Shown one piece after another: positions 36,108 through 44,651 of a DNA stretch of 64,000 nt. Every line of letters starts with the position of its first letter. Position 1 is the stretch's first letter. The translations under genes were made by a program, and so were the position numbers. The DNA comes from JBGTCD01 sp041749015 (GTDB lineage: Bacteria > Bacteroidota > Bacteroidia > Cytophagales > Cyclobacteriaceae). The notes below the pieces were generated by a model. That model searched no databases. It was given only the letters and a program-made list of their open reading frames with translations, and was not told the origin of the DNA. The stretch spans positions 153,931 to 217,930 of the forward strand of contig JBGTCD010000064.1 of the NCBI GenBank assembly GCA_041749015.1, given 5' to 3'.

Positions 36108-36766
36108 TAATTGATGACCCCCTGAGTTTTTTCGAAATATCGACAAAAATGGGTCAACCGGCATTCCTCACATTTTGGTCTTCTCGCCAGACAGATGTAC
36201 CTGCCATGAAGAATGAGCCAATGATGGGCTTTGGGGACAAATTCTTTTGGGATATGGCGCATGAGCTGCATTTCTACTGCCAGCGGGGTCTTGGCATTTT
36301 GATTGACAAGCCCCAGCCGCTTACTGACTCTGAATACATGGGTATCCACGGCCATGGCAGGCTGGTTATAGACTACCGAAGCAATCACATTGGCAGTCTT
36401 ACGACCCACCCCGGGTAGTTTTTGCAGGTCATTAATATCTGAAGGCACCTGATTGCCAAAATCCTCCACCAGCATTTTGGCCATGCCGATAAGGTGTTTG
36501 GTTTTGTTATTGGGATAGGAAACAGATTTGATATAAGGGTAAACCTCATCAAAATGGCTCGCTGCCAGATGCTCCGGAGTAGGAAAATCCTTAAAAAGTG
36601 CCGGAGTCACCATATTGATCCGCTTGTCGGTGCACTGGGCACTAAGAATCACCGCTACCAGTAGCTGGTAGGTATTTTCGTAGTGGAGCTCCGTCTCTGC
36701 CTGAGGTTGGTGCCGGGTAAAATGATCAATAAAAGCCTCGAATCTTTCCTTTCTCTGCATCTTCAA
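36107..36766 (-). CDS. nth: Endonuclease III
   Basis: A 219-residue bifunctional DNA glycosylase/AP lyase for oxidised pyrimidines. The helix-hairpin-helix LPGVGRKTANV holds catalytic K123, and D141 lies in AVDTHVFRV. The 4Fe-4S loop has C192-x6-C199-x2-C202-x5-C208. Length is normal. It is followed with a TAATG overlap by the glycosyltransferase gene, an operon neighbour with no evident functional link, and is directly preceded by the small probable anti-sigma gene with no intervening base. Confidence 0.95.
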   Translation of the reverse strand: MKMQRKERFEAFIDHFTRHQPQAETELHYENTYQLLVAVILSAQCTDKRINMVTPALFKDFPTPEHLAASHFDEVYPYIKSVSYPNNKTKHLIGMAKMLVEDFGNQVPSDINDLQKLPGVGRKTANVIASVVYNQPAMAVDTHVFRVSKRLGLVNQNAKTPLAVEMQLMRHIPKEFVPKAHHWLILHGRYICLARRPKCEECRLTHFCRYFEKTQGVIN

Positions 36767-37003
36767 TTAATTGGAAGCATGCAAATTTAAGGATTTCGAG
36801 TTATTAAGTATTTGTTCTATCAAATCATCTTTGGGATATACCATGGCATGATCTAATAACAGCATCATTTCATAGTAACCCTTTACCTCCTCCAGGAGAT
36901 CAGGATCTAAGAGCATTTCATGCTCAAAAGCCCGATGGTCTTCCTGCGGAAGTTCCCTATAAAGAAATCTCAGAATGTCATCTTGGGTAAATGTTTTGTT
37001 CAT
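36767..37003 (-). CDS. Probable small anti-sigma-type protein
   Basis: A 78-residue protein with the pattern DDILRFLYRELPQEDHRAFEHEMLLDPDL, which resembles the N-terminal helical domain of anti-sigma factors, but without a zinc-binding His/Cys set or a membrane helix. It overlaps the end of the ECF sigma gene by 26 bp, the usual place of a cognate anti-sigma factor. Binding to that sigma factor is inferred from position and pattern. Confidence 0.7.
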   Translation of the reverse strand: MNKTFTQDDILRFLYRELPQEDHRAFEHEMLLDPDLLEEVKGYYEMMLLLDHAMVYPKDDLIEQILNNSKSLNLHASN

Positions 37004-37577
37004 AGGCTATAGGATTTTTATGCATTTTCTTTCTCAGGTTAATGAGAGCATATCGCATCCTTCCCAGAGCCGTATTGATGCTCACGCCAGTAGCGTCAGC
37101 GATTTCCTGAAAGCTCATCTCCATATAATGCCTCATCACCAGTACTTCACGCTGGTTGTCAGGAAGCTCTTTTATAAGCTCCCGCAACTTGTCGTGAGTA
37201 TCTTTTTTGATTTGTACTGACTCAAAGGATTCTTCAGAAAATTCAAGGGTGTTAAACACCTTGCTGCCATCCTCTAATACGATCATGGGATACCGCTTAT
37301 TCTTACGGAAATGATCAATGGCCAGGTTGTGTGCGATTCGCAGAATCCAGGGCAAAAACTTCCCTTCTTCATTGTACCGATGTTCCCTGATGGTCTTTAC
37401 CGCTTTAATAAGCGTCTCCTGAAGTAAGTCTTCAGCCAGATACCTATCTTTAACAATAAAAAAGATCGTTGAATAAATTCTGGATTTATGCTTCTGTACA
37501 AGTTGCTCGAAAGCCCCTTCGTTACCGTTCTTGTAAAGTGAAACCAATCGGCTGTCACTTAGACCTTTCTTCTCCAT
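36978..37577 (-). CDS. ECF RNA polymerase sigma factor
   Basis: A 199-residue sigma-70 family factor of the extracytoplasmic-function type. Region 2 (about 22-90) has YLAEDLLQETLIKAVKTI and LPWILRIAHNLAIDHFRKNKR; region 4 (about 130-185) has LPDNQREVLVMRHYMEMSFQEIADATGVSINTALGRMRYAL. It directs RNA polymerase to a small set of promoters. The next gene, overlapping by 26 bp, may encode its anti-sigma partner. A candidate promoter lies at 37662-37694. Confidence 0.94.
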   Translation of the reverse strand: MEKKGLSDSRLVSLYKNGNEGAFEQLVQKHKSRIYSTIFFIVKDRYLAEDLLQETLIKAVKTIREHRYNEEGKFLPWILRIAHNLAIDHFRKNKRYPMIVLEDGSKVFNTLEFSEESFESVQIKKDTHDKLRELIKELPDNQREVLVMRHYMEMSFQEIADATGVSINTALGRMRYALINLRKKMHKNPIAYEQNIYPR

Positions 37578-37661
37578 TAAATTATTCTGTTTGGTTAACG
37601 TAGAGGTCTATATCATATTGCTGAGCGGGTTTAAATTTTTAAATTATTAAGAAGCGTATAG

Positions 37662-37694
37662 TAAATCTAATAAATTATAAACTACACAGGCAAA
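37662..37694 (-). promoter_or_regulatory. Candidate Bacteroidota-type promoter of the sigma gene
   Basis: On the minus strand TTTG (37691-37694) is followed after 21 bp by TAGATTTA (37662-37669), one base from the TAnnTTTG -7 consensus of Bacteroidota. The start codon lies 84 bp further on. The region is very AT-rich, so chance matches are likely. Confidence 0.3.
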
Positions 37695-37804
37695 AATTTA
37701 TCCAATTTTTTTTAAAAAGTTTTTTTAAGAAGAATTATTTTTTGCAAATAATGCTTTATTTGGCAGATAATTTTTAACCAAACAATCTTATAACATTAGC
37801 CTAT

Positions 37805-38131
37805 ATGGATAAAAGGCGCATTATCAAAAGTATGGACACCCTTTCGGAAGACCTAAAAAATCTTCTCATGGAAACCTACCCCAGAGGATATGGCAACAAC
37901 ATGATCAGGCTTACCAATTCTGAGGGACAGCCTTTCTTTGTAGTTCCGCTAGATACTGAAGATACCATCTATCTGGTGAAGGTGGCCACCCCAAAGCCAG
38001 GAAAACCTGTGGCAGACGATGACATCGAAGATGGTGATGACTTTGATGATGATGCTGATAGCGATGGCGGCACCGACGATCTGGATGATGATGCCGACGA
38101 TCCTAGCTATGAGCCTGATTTTGACAAGTAG
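37805..38131 (+). CDS. Small protein with highly acidic C terminus, unknown
   Basis: A 108-residue protein. Residues 1-65 look folded (LSEDLKNLLMETYPRGYGNNMIRLTNSEGQPFFVVPLDTEDTIYLVKV). Residues 73-108 are almost all Asp/Glu with Gly and Ser, forming a disordered acidic tail. Such tails occur in nucleic-acid mimics and chaperone-like proteins, but no function can be given. It has its own orientation between the sigma gene and the converging amidotransferase gene, which ends 2 bp away. Confidence 0.7.
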   Translation: MDKRRIIKSMDTLSEDLKNLLMETYPRGYGNNMIRLTNSEGQPFFVVPLDTEDTIYLVKVATPKPGKPVADDDIEDGDDFDDDADSDGGTDDLDDDADDPSYEPDFDK

Positions 38132-38133
38132 AT

Positions 38134-38991
38134 TCAGACTGCTATTTTCCTAAGCTTTATCGACAGGTCCTTATAAACCAATACCATATGATTGGCGGGA
38201 ATGGGCCTAAAGTCCTCCGCAATATCAGTGAGCTTTTCTGAAACAATCATTACAGACTTGTCTTTTCCTTCAGAAGGCACCATATGGCAGGCCCCGTCCT
38301 CACAGATGTACCTGCTGCCTTCAGAATAATACAGGGACAAGGGGTCAGGACCCTTTTCGGATACATATCGAAGGCCCACCATCCGTTCCCCATCGGTGAA
38401 AACCATATTGAGATAGGCCTCTTCCTTAATACCATGCTCTTTCATGAGCTGCTTCAAGGTAGTGATCATTTCTGCAAAGCTGTCTGCCACATCATCGGCC
38501 GTATATTCTTTTTTCTTTTGGTTGAGATAATGTAAAAATAAGGCAAATAAGTGCTCCGAATCCGTCTGACCTTTCACCCATAGGTATAAATCATCGGAAA
38601 GTAATTTCTTCAGCGGCCGCTTGATCTTACTAAATTCCTCCACCCCACCATTATGGGCCATGAGGATATTATGGTAATGAAAGGGATGACAATTGGCCTC
38701 GGAGACATCCCCTACCGTTGCCGCGCGCATGTGCGCTACAATGCAATTGGAACGAATCTTAGGAGCCAGGTATCGCAGATTTCTGTTGTTCCAGGCAGGA
38801 TATACCGAAACAAATAAAGCAGGCCCCGGACCTAAATCATGGTCATACCAACCTACGCCAAATCCATCGCCATTCAGAGGTTCTTCGATTTCCCTGGCGG
38901 CAAAGCTTTGTTTGATCATAGAATTTTCGGGCTCATACAGGAATTTGTCCATCAAAATGGGCTGCCCGAGGTATGCTAATAGTCGACACAT
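38134..38991 (-). CDS. Class II glutamine amidotransferase (YafJ/EgtC-like)
   Basis: A 285-residue N-terminal-nucleophile amidotransferase. Cys2 (MCRLLAYLG) would become the N-terminal nucleophile after Met removal; other class II features are NGDGFGVGWY, VAHMRAATVG, MAHNGG and TDSEHLFALFL. EgtC enzymes act in ergothioneine synthesis, but no egtB or egtD gene is seen nearby, so only the general amidohydrolase activity is supported. Confidence 0.88.
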   Translation of the reverse strand: MCRLLAYLGQPILMDKFLYEPENSMIKQSFAAREIEEPLNGDGFGVGWYDHDLGPGPALFVSVYPAWNNRNLRYLAPKIRSNCIVAHMRAATVGDVSEANCHPFHYHNILMAHNGGVEEFSKIKRPLKKLLSDDLYLWVKGQTDSEHLFALFLHYLNQKKKEYTADDVADSFAEMITTLKQLMKEHGIKEEAYLNMVFTDGERMVGLRYVSEKGPDPLSLYYSEGSRYICEDGACHMVPSEGKDKSVMIVSEKLTDIAEDFRPIPANHMVLVYKDLSIKLRKIAV

Positions 38992-39112
38992 GATCTAAGG
39001 GGTTTAAGTCCCTGAAAATGTACCATTTAATTTTGATTGATAAAAAACCTATCCGGAAATTTTTACCCTGGAATCAGGATGGTGCCCTATAAGGAATGGA
39101 GGTAAAGGGCCT

Positions 39113-40366
39113 TTACAATCCAAAGGCTGATTTTATTTTATCTACATGGTCCAGTTTTTCCCATGTGAAAGTCTCGACCTCGATCCGGGCTTCCTTCCCC
39201 GAAGGATCTTTAAAAACCACTACCTTTTTTTCAGAAGGCCTGCCCATATGGCCATAAGCAGCCGTTTCAGAATAAATTGGTGTGCGGAGCTTCAGCCTTT
39301 TTTCGATGGCGTAGGGCCTCATGTCAAAAATATCCTTAAGCAGGTCTGCTATTTCACCATCGGTAAGATTCACCTTTGCAGTGCCATTGGTGTTGACATA
39401 AAAGCCGGTTGGCTGCGTCACCCCAATGGCATAAGATACCTGTATCAGAATTTCATTAGCCAGGCCGGCCGCAACTGCGTTTTTGGCGATATGCCTGGTG
39501 GCATAGGCCGCAGACCGGTCTACTTTAGAAGGATCTTTCCCTGAAAAGGCGCCTCCTCCATGAGCCCCTTTACCACCATAGGTATCTACGATGATCTTTC
39601 GCCCGGTCAGGCCGGTGTCTCCATGAGGCCCGCCTATTACAAATTTCCCGGTAGGGTTGATGTGGTAGGTGATTTTGTCTGAAAAAAGCTTTTGTATCTC
39701 AGGCTTGAGTCGGGCCTTGACCCTTGGGATAAGGATTTCTACCATATCCTTTCTTATTTTTTTCAGCATGGCACTTTCCTCATCAAAGGGGTCATGTTGG
39801 GTGCTGATTACAATGCTGTCGATCCTTTGCGGTACATTATCATCTGAGTATTCGATGGTCACCTGGGCTTTACTGTCAGGGCGCAGGTAGTCTATCTCCG
39901 TAACCTCGCGCCTGAGTACGGCCAGCTCCTGTAGGATCTTATGGGCCAGGTCCAGCGCCAGAGGCATATAATTTTCCGTTTCCTTGGAGGCATAGCCAAA
40001 CATCATGCCCTGATCACCAGCGCCCTGCTCCTCAGGATTGCCGCGGTCAACCCCCTGGTTGATATCAGGAGACTGCTCGTGAATAGCAGATATCACCCCG
40101 CAGGAGTTGCCGTCAAACATGTACTCTCCCTTAGTGTACCCTATCCTGTTGATCACATCCCGGGCAATTTGCTGCACATCCAGATAGGCATCAGACCTCA
40201 CCTCCCCGCTCAATACTGTGAGGCCAGTGGTTACGAGGGTTTCGCAGGCCACCTTAGAATTAGGATCAAAGGCCAAAAAATTATCAATCAGGGCGTCTGA
40301 AATTTGATCTGCAATTTTGTCCGGATGGCCTTCCGAAACTGATTCTGAGGTAAAAAGATATGGCAT
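39113..40366 (-). CDS. metK: S-adenosylmethionine synthetase
   Basis: Makes SAM from methionine and ATP. About 417 residues from the ATG at 40364-40366 (MPYLFTSESVSEGHPDKIADQISDA); an upstream ATG would add seven non-conserved residues. Other signatures are GEQGAGDQG-type EEQGAGDQGMMFGYA and GGGAFSGKDPSKVDRSAAY. A slightly longer C terminus than E. coli MetK is usual in this phylum. SAM is used by the nearby RsmI-like methyltransferase and by the radical SAM enzymes of the window, though no operon link is implied. Confidence 0.97.
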   Translation of the reverse strand: MPYLFTSESVSEGHPDKIADQISDALIDNFLAFDPNSKVACETLVTTGLTVLSGEVRSDAYLDVQQIARDVINRIGYTKGEYMFDGNSCGVISAIHEQSPDINQGVDRGNPEEQGAGDQGMMFGYASKETENYMPLALDLAHKILQELAVLRREVTEIDYLRPDSKAQVTIEYSDDNVPQRIDSIVISTQHDPFDEESAMLKKIRKDMVEILIPRVKARLKPEIQKLFSDKITYHINPTGKFVIGGPHGDTGLTGRKIIVDTYGGKGAHGGGAFSGKDPSKVDRSAAYATRHIAKNAVAAGLANEILIQVSYAIGVTQPTGFYVNTNGTAKVNLTDGEIADLLKDIFDMRPYAIEKRLKLRTPIYSETAAYGHMGRPSEKKVVVFKDPSGKEARIEVETFTWEKLDHVDKIKSAFGL

Positions 40367-40392
40367 AGTGGTTTTCTTAAACAACAAAGGGC

Positions 40393-40400
40393 CAAATTTA
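40393..40400 (-). promoter_or_regulatory. Candidate -7 box of metK
   Basis: TAAATTTG on the minus strand is a full match to the TAnnTTTG -7 consensus of Bacteroidota and lies 26 bp before the chosen metK ATG. No clear -33 TTTG is seen at standard spacing. Confidence 0.4.
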
Positions 40401-40421
40401 TGAAAAAACCCTTCAAATAAA

Positions 40422-41138
40422 TTATCCCTGAATGATAAATACAGCAGGAATTTTATGGATGTCAGGAATCTGACCTTTCCAGGCCTTTATGGTCATGGTC
40501 CTGATCATTTCATAGGGACCGGTGAGTCCGGCAGCAATACAAAGTCGGGTGTCGGGCTGGCAGGCCTCCAGAACGGCCTCGATCATTTTCTGATTGCGGT
40601 ATGGGGTCTCCATAAAGATATGTGATGCACCCGTCCTGGTGGATTCCCGCTCCAAATTTTTCAGGGCTTTTTTCAGGTCTTCACTATGCACCGGCAAATA
40701 ACCATGAAAACTAAAGGACTGCCCACTCAGACCTGAAGCCATCAGGGCCAATAAAAATGAGGAGGGGCCCACCAGTGGCACCACTTTAAACCCTTTGCGG
40801 TGGGCAAAATCTACCGCCAGAGATCCTGGATCAGCCACCCCGGGGCATCCAGCCTCCGAGATGATGGCTATATCAAAGCCGTCATTAAGGGGCTTCATCA
40901 TGGCAGTTAGTGCCTCAGGTTGGGTGTTTTTATCCAGTAAATCAAAATGCAGGGAGGGGATATTAATGCCCAGATCAAGGCTGCTGATGTATCGCCGGGC
41001 GGTGCGCTCGTTTTCTACAAGATAATAGTTGGTAGATTGGAGCACTCTTGAAATTTCGGGTGAAAGGGTCTCGCTCCCGGATTCAGGGTCGAGCGGACTT
41101 GGAATTAAAAATAAGGTCCCCTTATTTTGTGACTTCAT
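40422..41138 (-). CDS. RsmI-like SAM-dependent methyltransferase (tetrapyrrole methylase fold)
   Basis: A 238-residue protein of the tetrapyrrole methylase superfamily related to RsmI, the 16S rRNA C1402 ribose methyltransferase. Family segments: LFLIPSPL, ISEAGCPGVADPG, VVPLVGPSSFLLALMASGL, FSFHGYLP and FMETPYRN. It is shorter than RsmI (about 280) and lacks its C-terminal extension, so it may be a paralog with a different target. The start codon overlaps that of the divergent DUF2905 gene. Confidence 0.85.
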   Translation of the reverse strand: MKSQNKGTLFLIPSPLDPESGSETLSPEISRVLQSTNYYLVENERTARRYISSLDLGINIPSLHFDLLDKNTQPEALTAMMKPLNDGFDIAIISEAGCPGVADPGSLAVDFAHRKGFKVVPLVGPSSFLLALMASGLSGQSFSFHGYLPVHSEDLKKALKNLERESTRTGASHIFMETPYRNQKMIEAVLEACQPDTRLCIAAGLTGPYEMIRTMTIKAWKGQIPDIHKIPAVFIIQG

Positions 41139-41349
41139 GGGCCGGATACTAATAATTTTTGGAGTAATATTAATTATAATTGGCGTGGCAATCCACTACC
41201 ACGATCATTTCCGGTGGCTGGGCCGCCTCCCCGGTGATATCCGGATCGAGCGGGAAAATTTCTCATTCTATTTTCCCATCACCACCAGCATCCTGATCAG
41301 TGTGCTCCTTTCACTGATCTGGTACCTGTACCACCGTTACAGGTCTTGA
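41137..41349 (+). CDS. DUF2905 two-helix membrane protein
   Basis: A 70-residue protein starting at the ATG at 41137: helix at about 3-17, the loop RWLGRLPGDIRIERENFSFYFP and a second helix at about 45-63. That loop is the hallmark of the DUF2905 family, whose function is unknown. Its start codon shares bases with the start of the RsmI-like gene on the other strand, and its 3' end overlaps the alpha/beta hydrolase gene by 13 bp. Confidence 0.88.
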   Translation: MGRILIIFGVILIIIGVAIHYHDHFRWLGRLPGDIRIERENFSFYFPITTSILISVLLSLIWYLYHRYRS

Positions 41350-42110
41350 TTTTTTAAGAAGAACTGCAAAGTCTCCAGAAAGGCATCCGGCTGGGCTGCA
41401 TGGACCCAGTGCCCTGCTTCATCAATACTCACCAGCATGGAAGCAGGGAAGTGCGCCTTGATCAGGGCACGGTCATTATCCCCGATATAATCCGAATCAC
41501 CCCCTTTAACAAAAAGCACCGGCCCATCATATTGACTGTTTTCAGGCAGGGCTTCCCCCACGTTTTCTATATGCTTTTCGATCACATCCAGGTTCATTTT
41601 CCAGGAGAATCCAGAGGACTCACGGTGGAGGTTTTTGAGGAGAAACTGCCGCTCCCCGGCATCTTTGATGTACTTACCGAGGATTTCCTCGGCCTCCCCC
41701 CTGGACTTGAGGTCTGAGACCGGTATGGCCCGCAGCCCTTCCAGTATTTTTTCGTGGTGTACGGGATAATATTTAGGCGCGATATCCACTACCACCAGTG
41801 CCCGCACCTGGTCGGGATGGGCCACCGCAAATCTCATGGCTGCTTTACCGCCCATGGAGTGCCCGATGATGATGGGCTTATCCAGATCATGCTCACTGAT
41901 GAATTCCTCCAGATCACTTACCATGGCCATGTAGGTAAAATCCGCATCATGAGGCGACTTGCCGTGATTGCGCTGGTCTACCAGGTACACCTGATAAGTA
42001 TCCCCCAGGGCCTTGCCTATGGTGGCCCAGTTGTCGAGGGAGCCCAGGAGCCCGTGGAGGATGATGATTGGTATGCCTTCTTTCCCATAGGTGGTATAAT
42101 TGAGTTTCAT
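41337..42110 (-). CDS. Alpha/beta-fold hydrolase (YbfF-like esterase)
   Basis: A 257-residue serine hydrolase. Oxyanion segment HGLLGSLDNW, VDQRNHGKSPHD, nucleophile elbow GHSMGG with S85, and catalytic His in DEAGHWVHA near residue 235. This pattern fits the YbfF esterase group that cleaves short-chain acyl or thioesters. It overlaps the converging DUF2905 gene by 13 bp. Confidence 0.9.
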   Translation of the reverse strand: MKLNYTTYGKEGIPIIILHGLLGSLDNWATIGKALGDTYQVYLVDQRNHGKSPHDADFTYMAMVSDLEEFISEHDLDKPIIIGHSMGGKAAMRFAVAHPDQVRALVVVDIAPKYYPVHHEKILEGLRAIPVSDLKSRGEAEEILGKYIKDAGERQFLLKNLHRESSGFSWKMNLDVIEKHIENVGEALPENSQYDGPVLFVKGGDSDYIGDNDRALIKAHFPASMLVSIDEAGHWVHAAQPDAFLETLQFFLKNQDL

Positions 42111-42342
42111 GGACTATTTCCGGTTTTGTGAGGGGGTTTCTATTTGAATAGGTAACGTAAAAATAGTTTTTAAGGTCGGGTAGGGGGGAAGGAATTGATT
42201 TATGGGGCTGTTTGAATAAAAAATAATCTGCTCATAAAATCAGTTATTCATGCAAAAAATGTAAAAATAAGCAGGCTTCATTCTATCTATTTTTACCTTT
42301 TTGTTATGATTAAGGTTTTTTTCTTCCGTTGTCGCTAATTTT

Positions 42343-42368
42343 GAAAGCCGGAAATACTCCAGGCTTTC
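42343..42368 (+). terminator. Hairpin near the end of the Fic gene
   Basis: GAAAGCC and GGCTTTC form a 7-bp stem with a 12-nt loop, and a T-tract follows on the plus strand. No plus-strand gene ends here, so it may instead mark the left edge of the accessory island or act weakly on the minus strand. Confidence 0.35.
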
Positions 42369-42373
42369 TTTTT

Positions 42374-43255
42374 TCATTCTTCGTAGTAATAGGAATAGTC
42401 AATACCTTTCATAAACATTTCCCTGTCGTTTATTTTTGTAGTTAGCGCGGTTTCTATCAGTTGTTTTACAACACTGCTATCAACTGTACTAATAATCATG
42501 GCATTCATGTAATTCTCTTTTCTTATTTTGCTCCAATCCACACATTTTTTTAGGTGTTTTTTAAGCATCATATCCAGCCATATTCTGGTACTTCTGCCAT
42601 TGCCTTCCAAAAAGGGATGTGCCTTGTTCATTTCGGCATACTTTAAGATAATCTCTTCCATTGTGGTTTGTGGCATGACATCTATTTGTAGCAATGTGCT
42701 CTTTAAGTGCTGGGCATACACAAACTGATAACCGCCTTTTGAAATGTTTTTATCCCTGATTTGGCCGGCAAAGTCGTACAAACCACCAAACAGATAAGCG
42801 TGTATTTGTTGCAAACCCTTAGTGGCACCCACTTCAAATTCATTTATCAAATTACTTTCAAAGAGCGTGTAGGCTTTTTTCTTGCTTTGCCCGTCAATGC
42901 TGGTGTCGCTATATAAGAACCAATCCAAAAATTTAGTTGCCTTGTTATTAGGGAAATTTTTGGATAGCTCAATAATTCCCTCACTATCCAACATGTCGGT
43001 TTTGTACTTTTTGCCATCAGCCGCCAACAGTTTCAGTTGGGTAGTGGCACTAACCAACTGGTTGTTTTCCTTTTTTAGTTTGGCTTTTAGGTATTTCCAA
43101 TAGTTGCGGACTTTTGTATAATCGGCTTCTTCGTTCAGTACACCTACAATATCCAATACACTAAACCACCATTTGGCGTGTTCATCATCCCAAACCGCAC
43201 GCACCTCTCGGTCGTTAAAAAAGCGTATGGATATTTTTATGGATTCTTGTTTCAT
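42374..43255 (-). CDS. Bro-N and Fic domain fusion protein
   Basis: A 293-residue protein. Residues 8-115 resemble the Bro-N domain of phage and viral proteins (FNDREVRAVWDDEHAKWWFS, then ELSKNFPNNKATKFLDWF). Residues about 145-275 are a Fic domain with flap segment KNISKGGYQF and the full catalytic motif H213-PFLEGNGRSTR, so AMP or related nucleotide transfer is possible. I cannot find a clear inhibitory (S/T)xxxE(G/N) helix. The gene is AT-rich compared with the flanking core genes and starts the accessory island. It may be a toxin-like or host-modulating enzyme; the target is unknown. Confidence 0.9.
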   Translation of the reverse strand: MKQESIKISIRFFNDREVRAVWDDEHAKWWFSVLDIVGVLNEEADYTKVRNYWKYLKAKLKKENNQLVSATTQLKLLAADGKKYKTDMLDSEGIIELSKNFPNNKATKFLDWFLYSDTSIDGQSKKKAYTLFESNLINEFEVGATKGLQQIHAYLFGGLYDFAGQIRDKNISKGGYQFVYAQHLKSTLLQIDVMPQTTMEEIILKYAEMNKAHPFLEGNGRSTRIWLDMMLKKHLKKCVDWSKIRKENYMNAMIISTVDSSVVKQLIETALTTKINDREMFMKGIDYSYYYEE

Positions 43256-43550
43256 ACTTTGTCTTCTTTTGGCATTATCGCCCAGTCATAGCATTTCAAT
43301 ACCCGGAAGCAGGCACTTTGCGGCTGCATAAAAAAGCCGTTTTTGGTAGCTTTAAAAGGTCTTTATTTCCTTAATAAATTAGCTCCATTCACCGGGTTTT
43401 CTAAGTATGTAGCCTCTCGACGCAAAAATAGTAAACATTTACGACAGCACTGAGGTTGAAATTTGATGGCCACTTTCCAGATTATTTTTAAATTTGATTC
43501 TTTTGGCTTATCTTAGAGAAAGCTAATTTGTTGATTAAATCAATTATTAA

Positions 43551-44651
43551 ATGAATTTTCGATTAGGAGAGTTATTCTGTGGGCCCGGTGGGTTAGGTTT
43601 AGGTGCAACCCAAGCATCAATCACACATAATAATGAACAATTTAGCATAACCCATGAATGGGCAAATGATTATGACAAGGATACTTGCGAAACATATAAA
43701 CATAACATTGCTGGTAAGAGTGGTTTAGTCATTCAAAAAGATATCCGGAAACTAGATATCAATAAATTAACGGAAATTGACGCCTTGGCATTCGGTTTTC
43801 CTTGCAATGATTTCAGTGTTGTAGGAGAGCAAAAAGGAATTAACGGTGTTTTTGGTCCACTATACAGCTACGGGGTTAATGTTTTGCAAAAATTCCAACC
43901 ACAATGGTTTTTGGCAGAAAATGTCGGCGGTTTAAGAAATTCGAACGAAGGAACCGCTTTTCAAATGATACTAGATGATCTACAAAGGGTTGGCTATCGA
44001 ATTTACCCTCACCTTTATAAGTTCGAAAATTATGGTGTCCCACAAGCAAGACATAGGATCATTATTATTGGTATACGTTCAGATTTACCAGTGGAATTTA
44101 AAATTCCTGTTGTTAATACTCCAATTATAACTGCAAAGCAAGCCATAGAAGAACCTCCCATTCCTGAAGATGCCTTTAATCACGAAATGACCCGTCAATC
44201 AGATACTGTTATAGAAAGATTAAAGCATATTAAACCTGGTGAAAATGCCTTTACTGCTGATTTGCCAGATCATGTAAAACTAAATGTCAAAGGAGCACAA
44301 ATAAGTCAAATTTACAAAAGGCTAAATCCGGATAAGCCATCATATACTGTTACTGGAAGTGGGGGAGGCGGTACTCATGTCTATCATTGGGAGGAACCCC
44401 GTGCTCTTACAAACCGCGAAAGGGCTCGCCTTCAAACTTTTCCGGATGATTTTAGATTTATTGGGTCTAAAGAAAGTGTTCGTAAGCAAATTGGTATGGC
44501 GGTTCCTGTTCGTGGTGCAAAAATAATCGTTGAAGCAGTTTTAAAGTCTTTTGCTGGGATCAATTATGACTATACAACTCCTAACATTAAAGTTAAAAAT
44601 AGGCACAATTTGTTTGGTGTTTTAATGGAGGAAGTAGTTGATTACAAATGA
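43551..44651 (+). CDS. DNA (cytosine-5) methyltransferase
   Basis: A 366-residue C5 methyltransferase, the modification half of a type II system. Motif I LFCGPGGLGLG (8-18), motif IV with catalytic C85 (GFPCNDFS), motif VI ENV (123-125), motif VIII QARHRIIIIG (165-174) and motif X GMAVPVRGAKIIVEAV. The target recognition region lies at about 190-300. It overlaps the nuclease gene by four bases (ATGA). The target sequence cannot be read from the protein. AT-rich composition suggests horizontal origin. Confidence 0.95.
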   Translation: MNFRLGELFCGPGGLGLGATQASITHNNEQFSITHEWANDYDKDTCETYKHNIAGKSGLVIQKDIRKLDINKLTEIDALAFGFPCNDFSVVGEQKGINGVFGPLYSYGVNVLQKFQPQWFLAENVGGLRNSNEGTAFQMILDDLQRVGYRIYPHLYKFENYGVPQARHRIIIIGIRSDLPVEFKIPVVNTPIITAKQAIEEPPIPEDAFNHEMTRQSDTVIERLKHIKPGENAFTADLPDHVKLNVKGAQISQIYKRLNPDKPSYTVTGSGGGGTHVYHWEEPRALTNRERARLQTFPDDFRFIGSKESVRKQIGMAVPVRGAKIIVEAVLKSFAGINYDYTTPNIKVKNRHNLFGVLMEEVVDYK

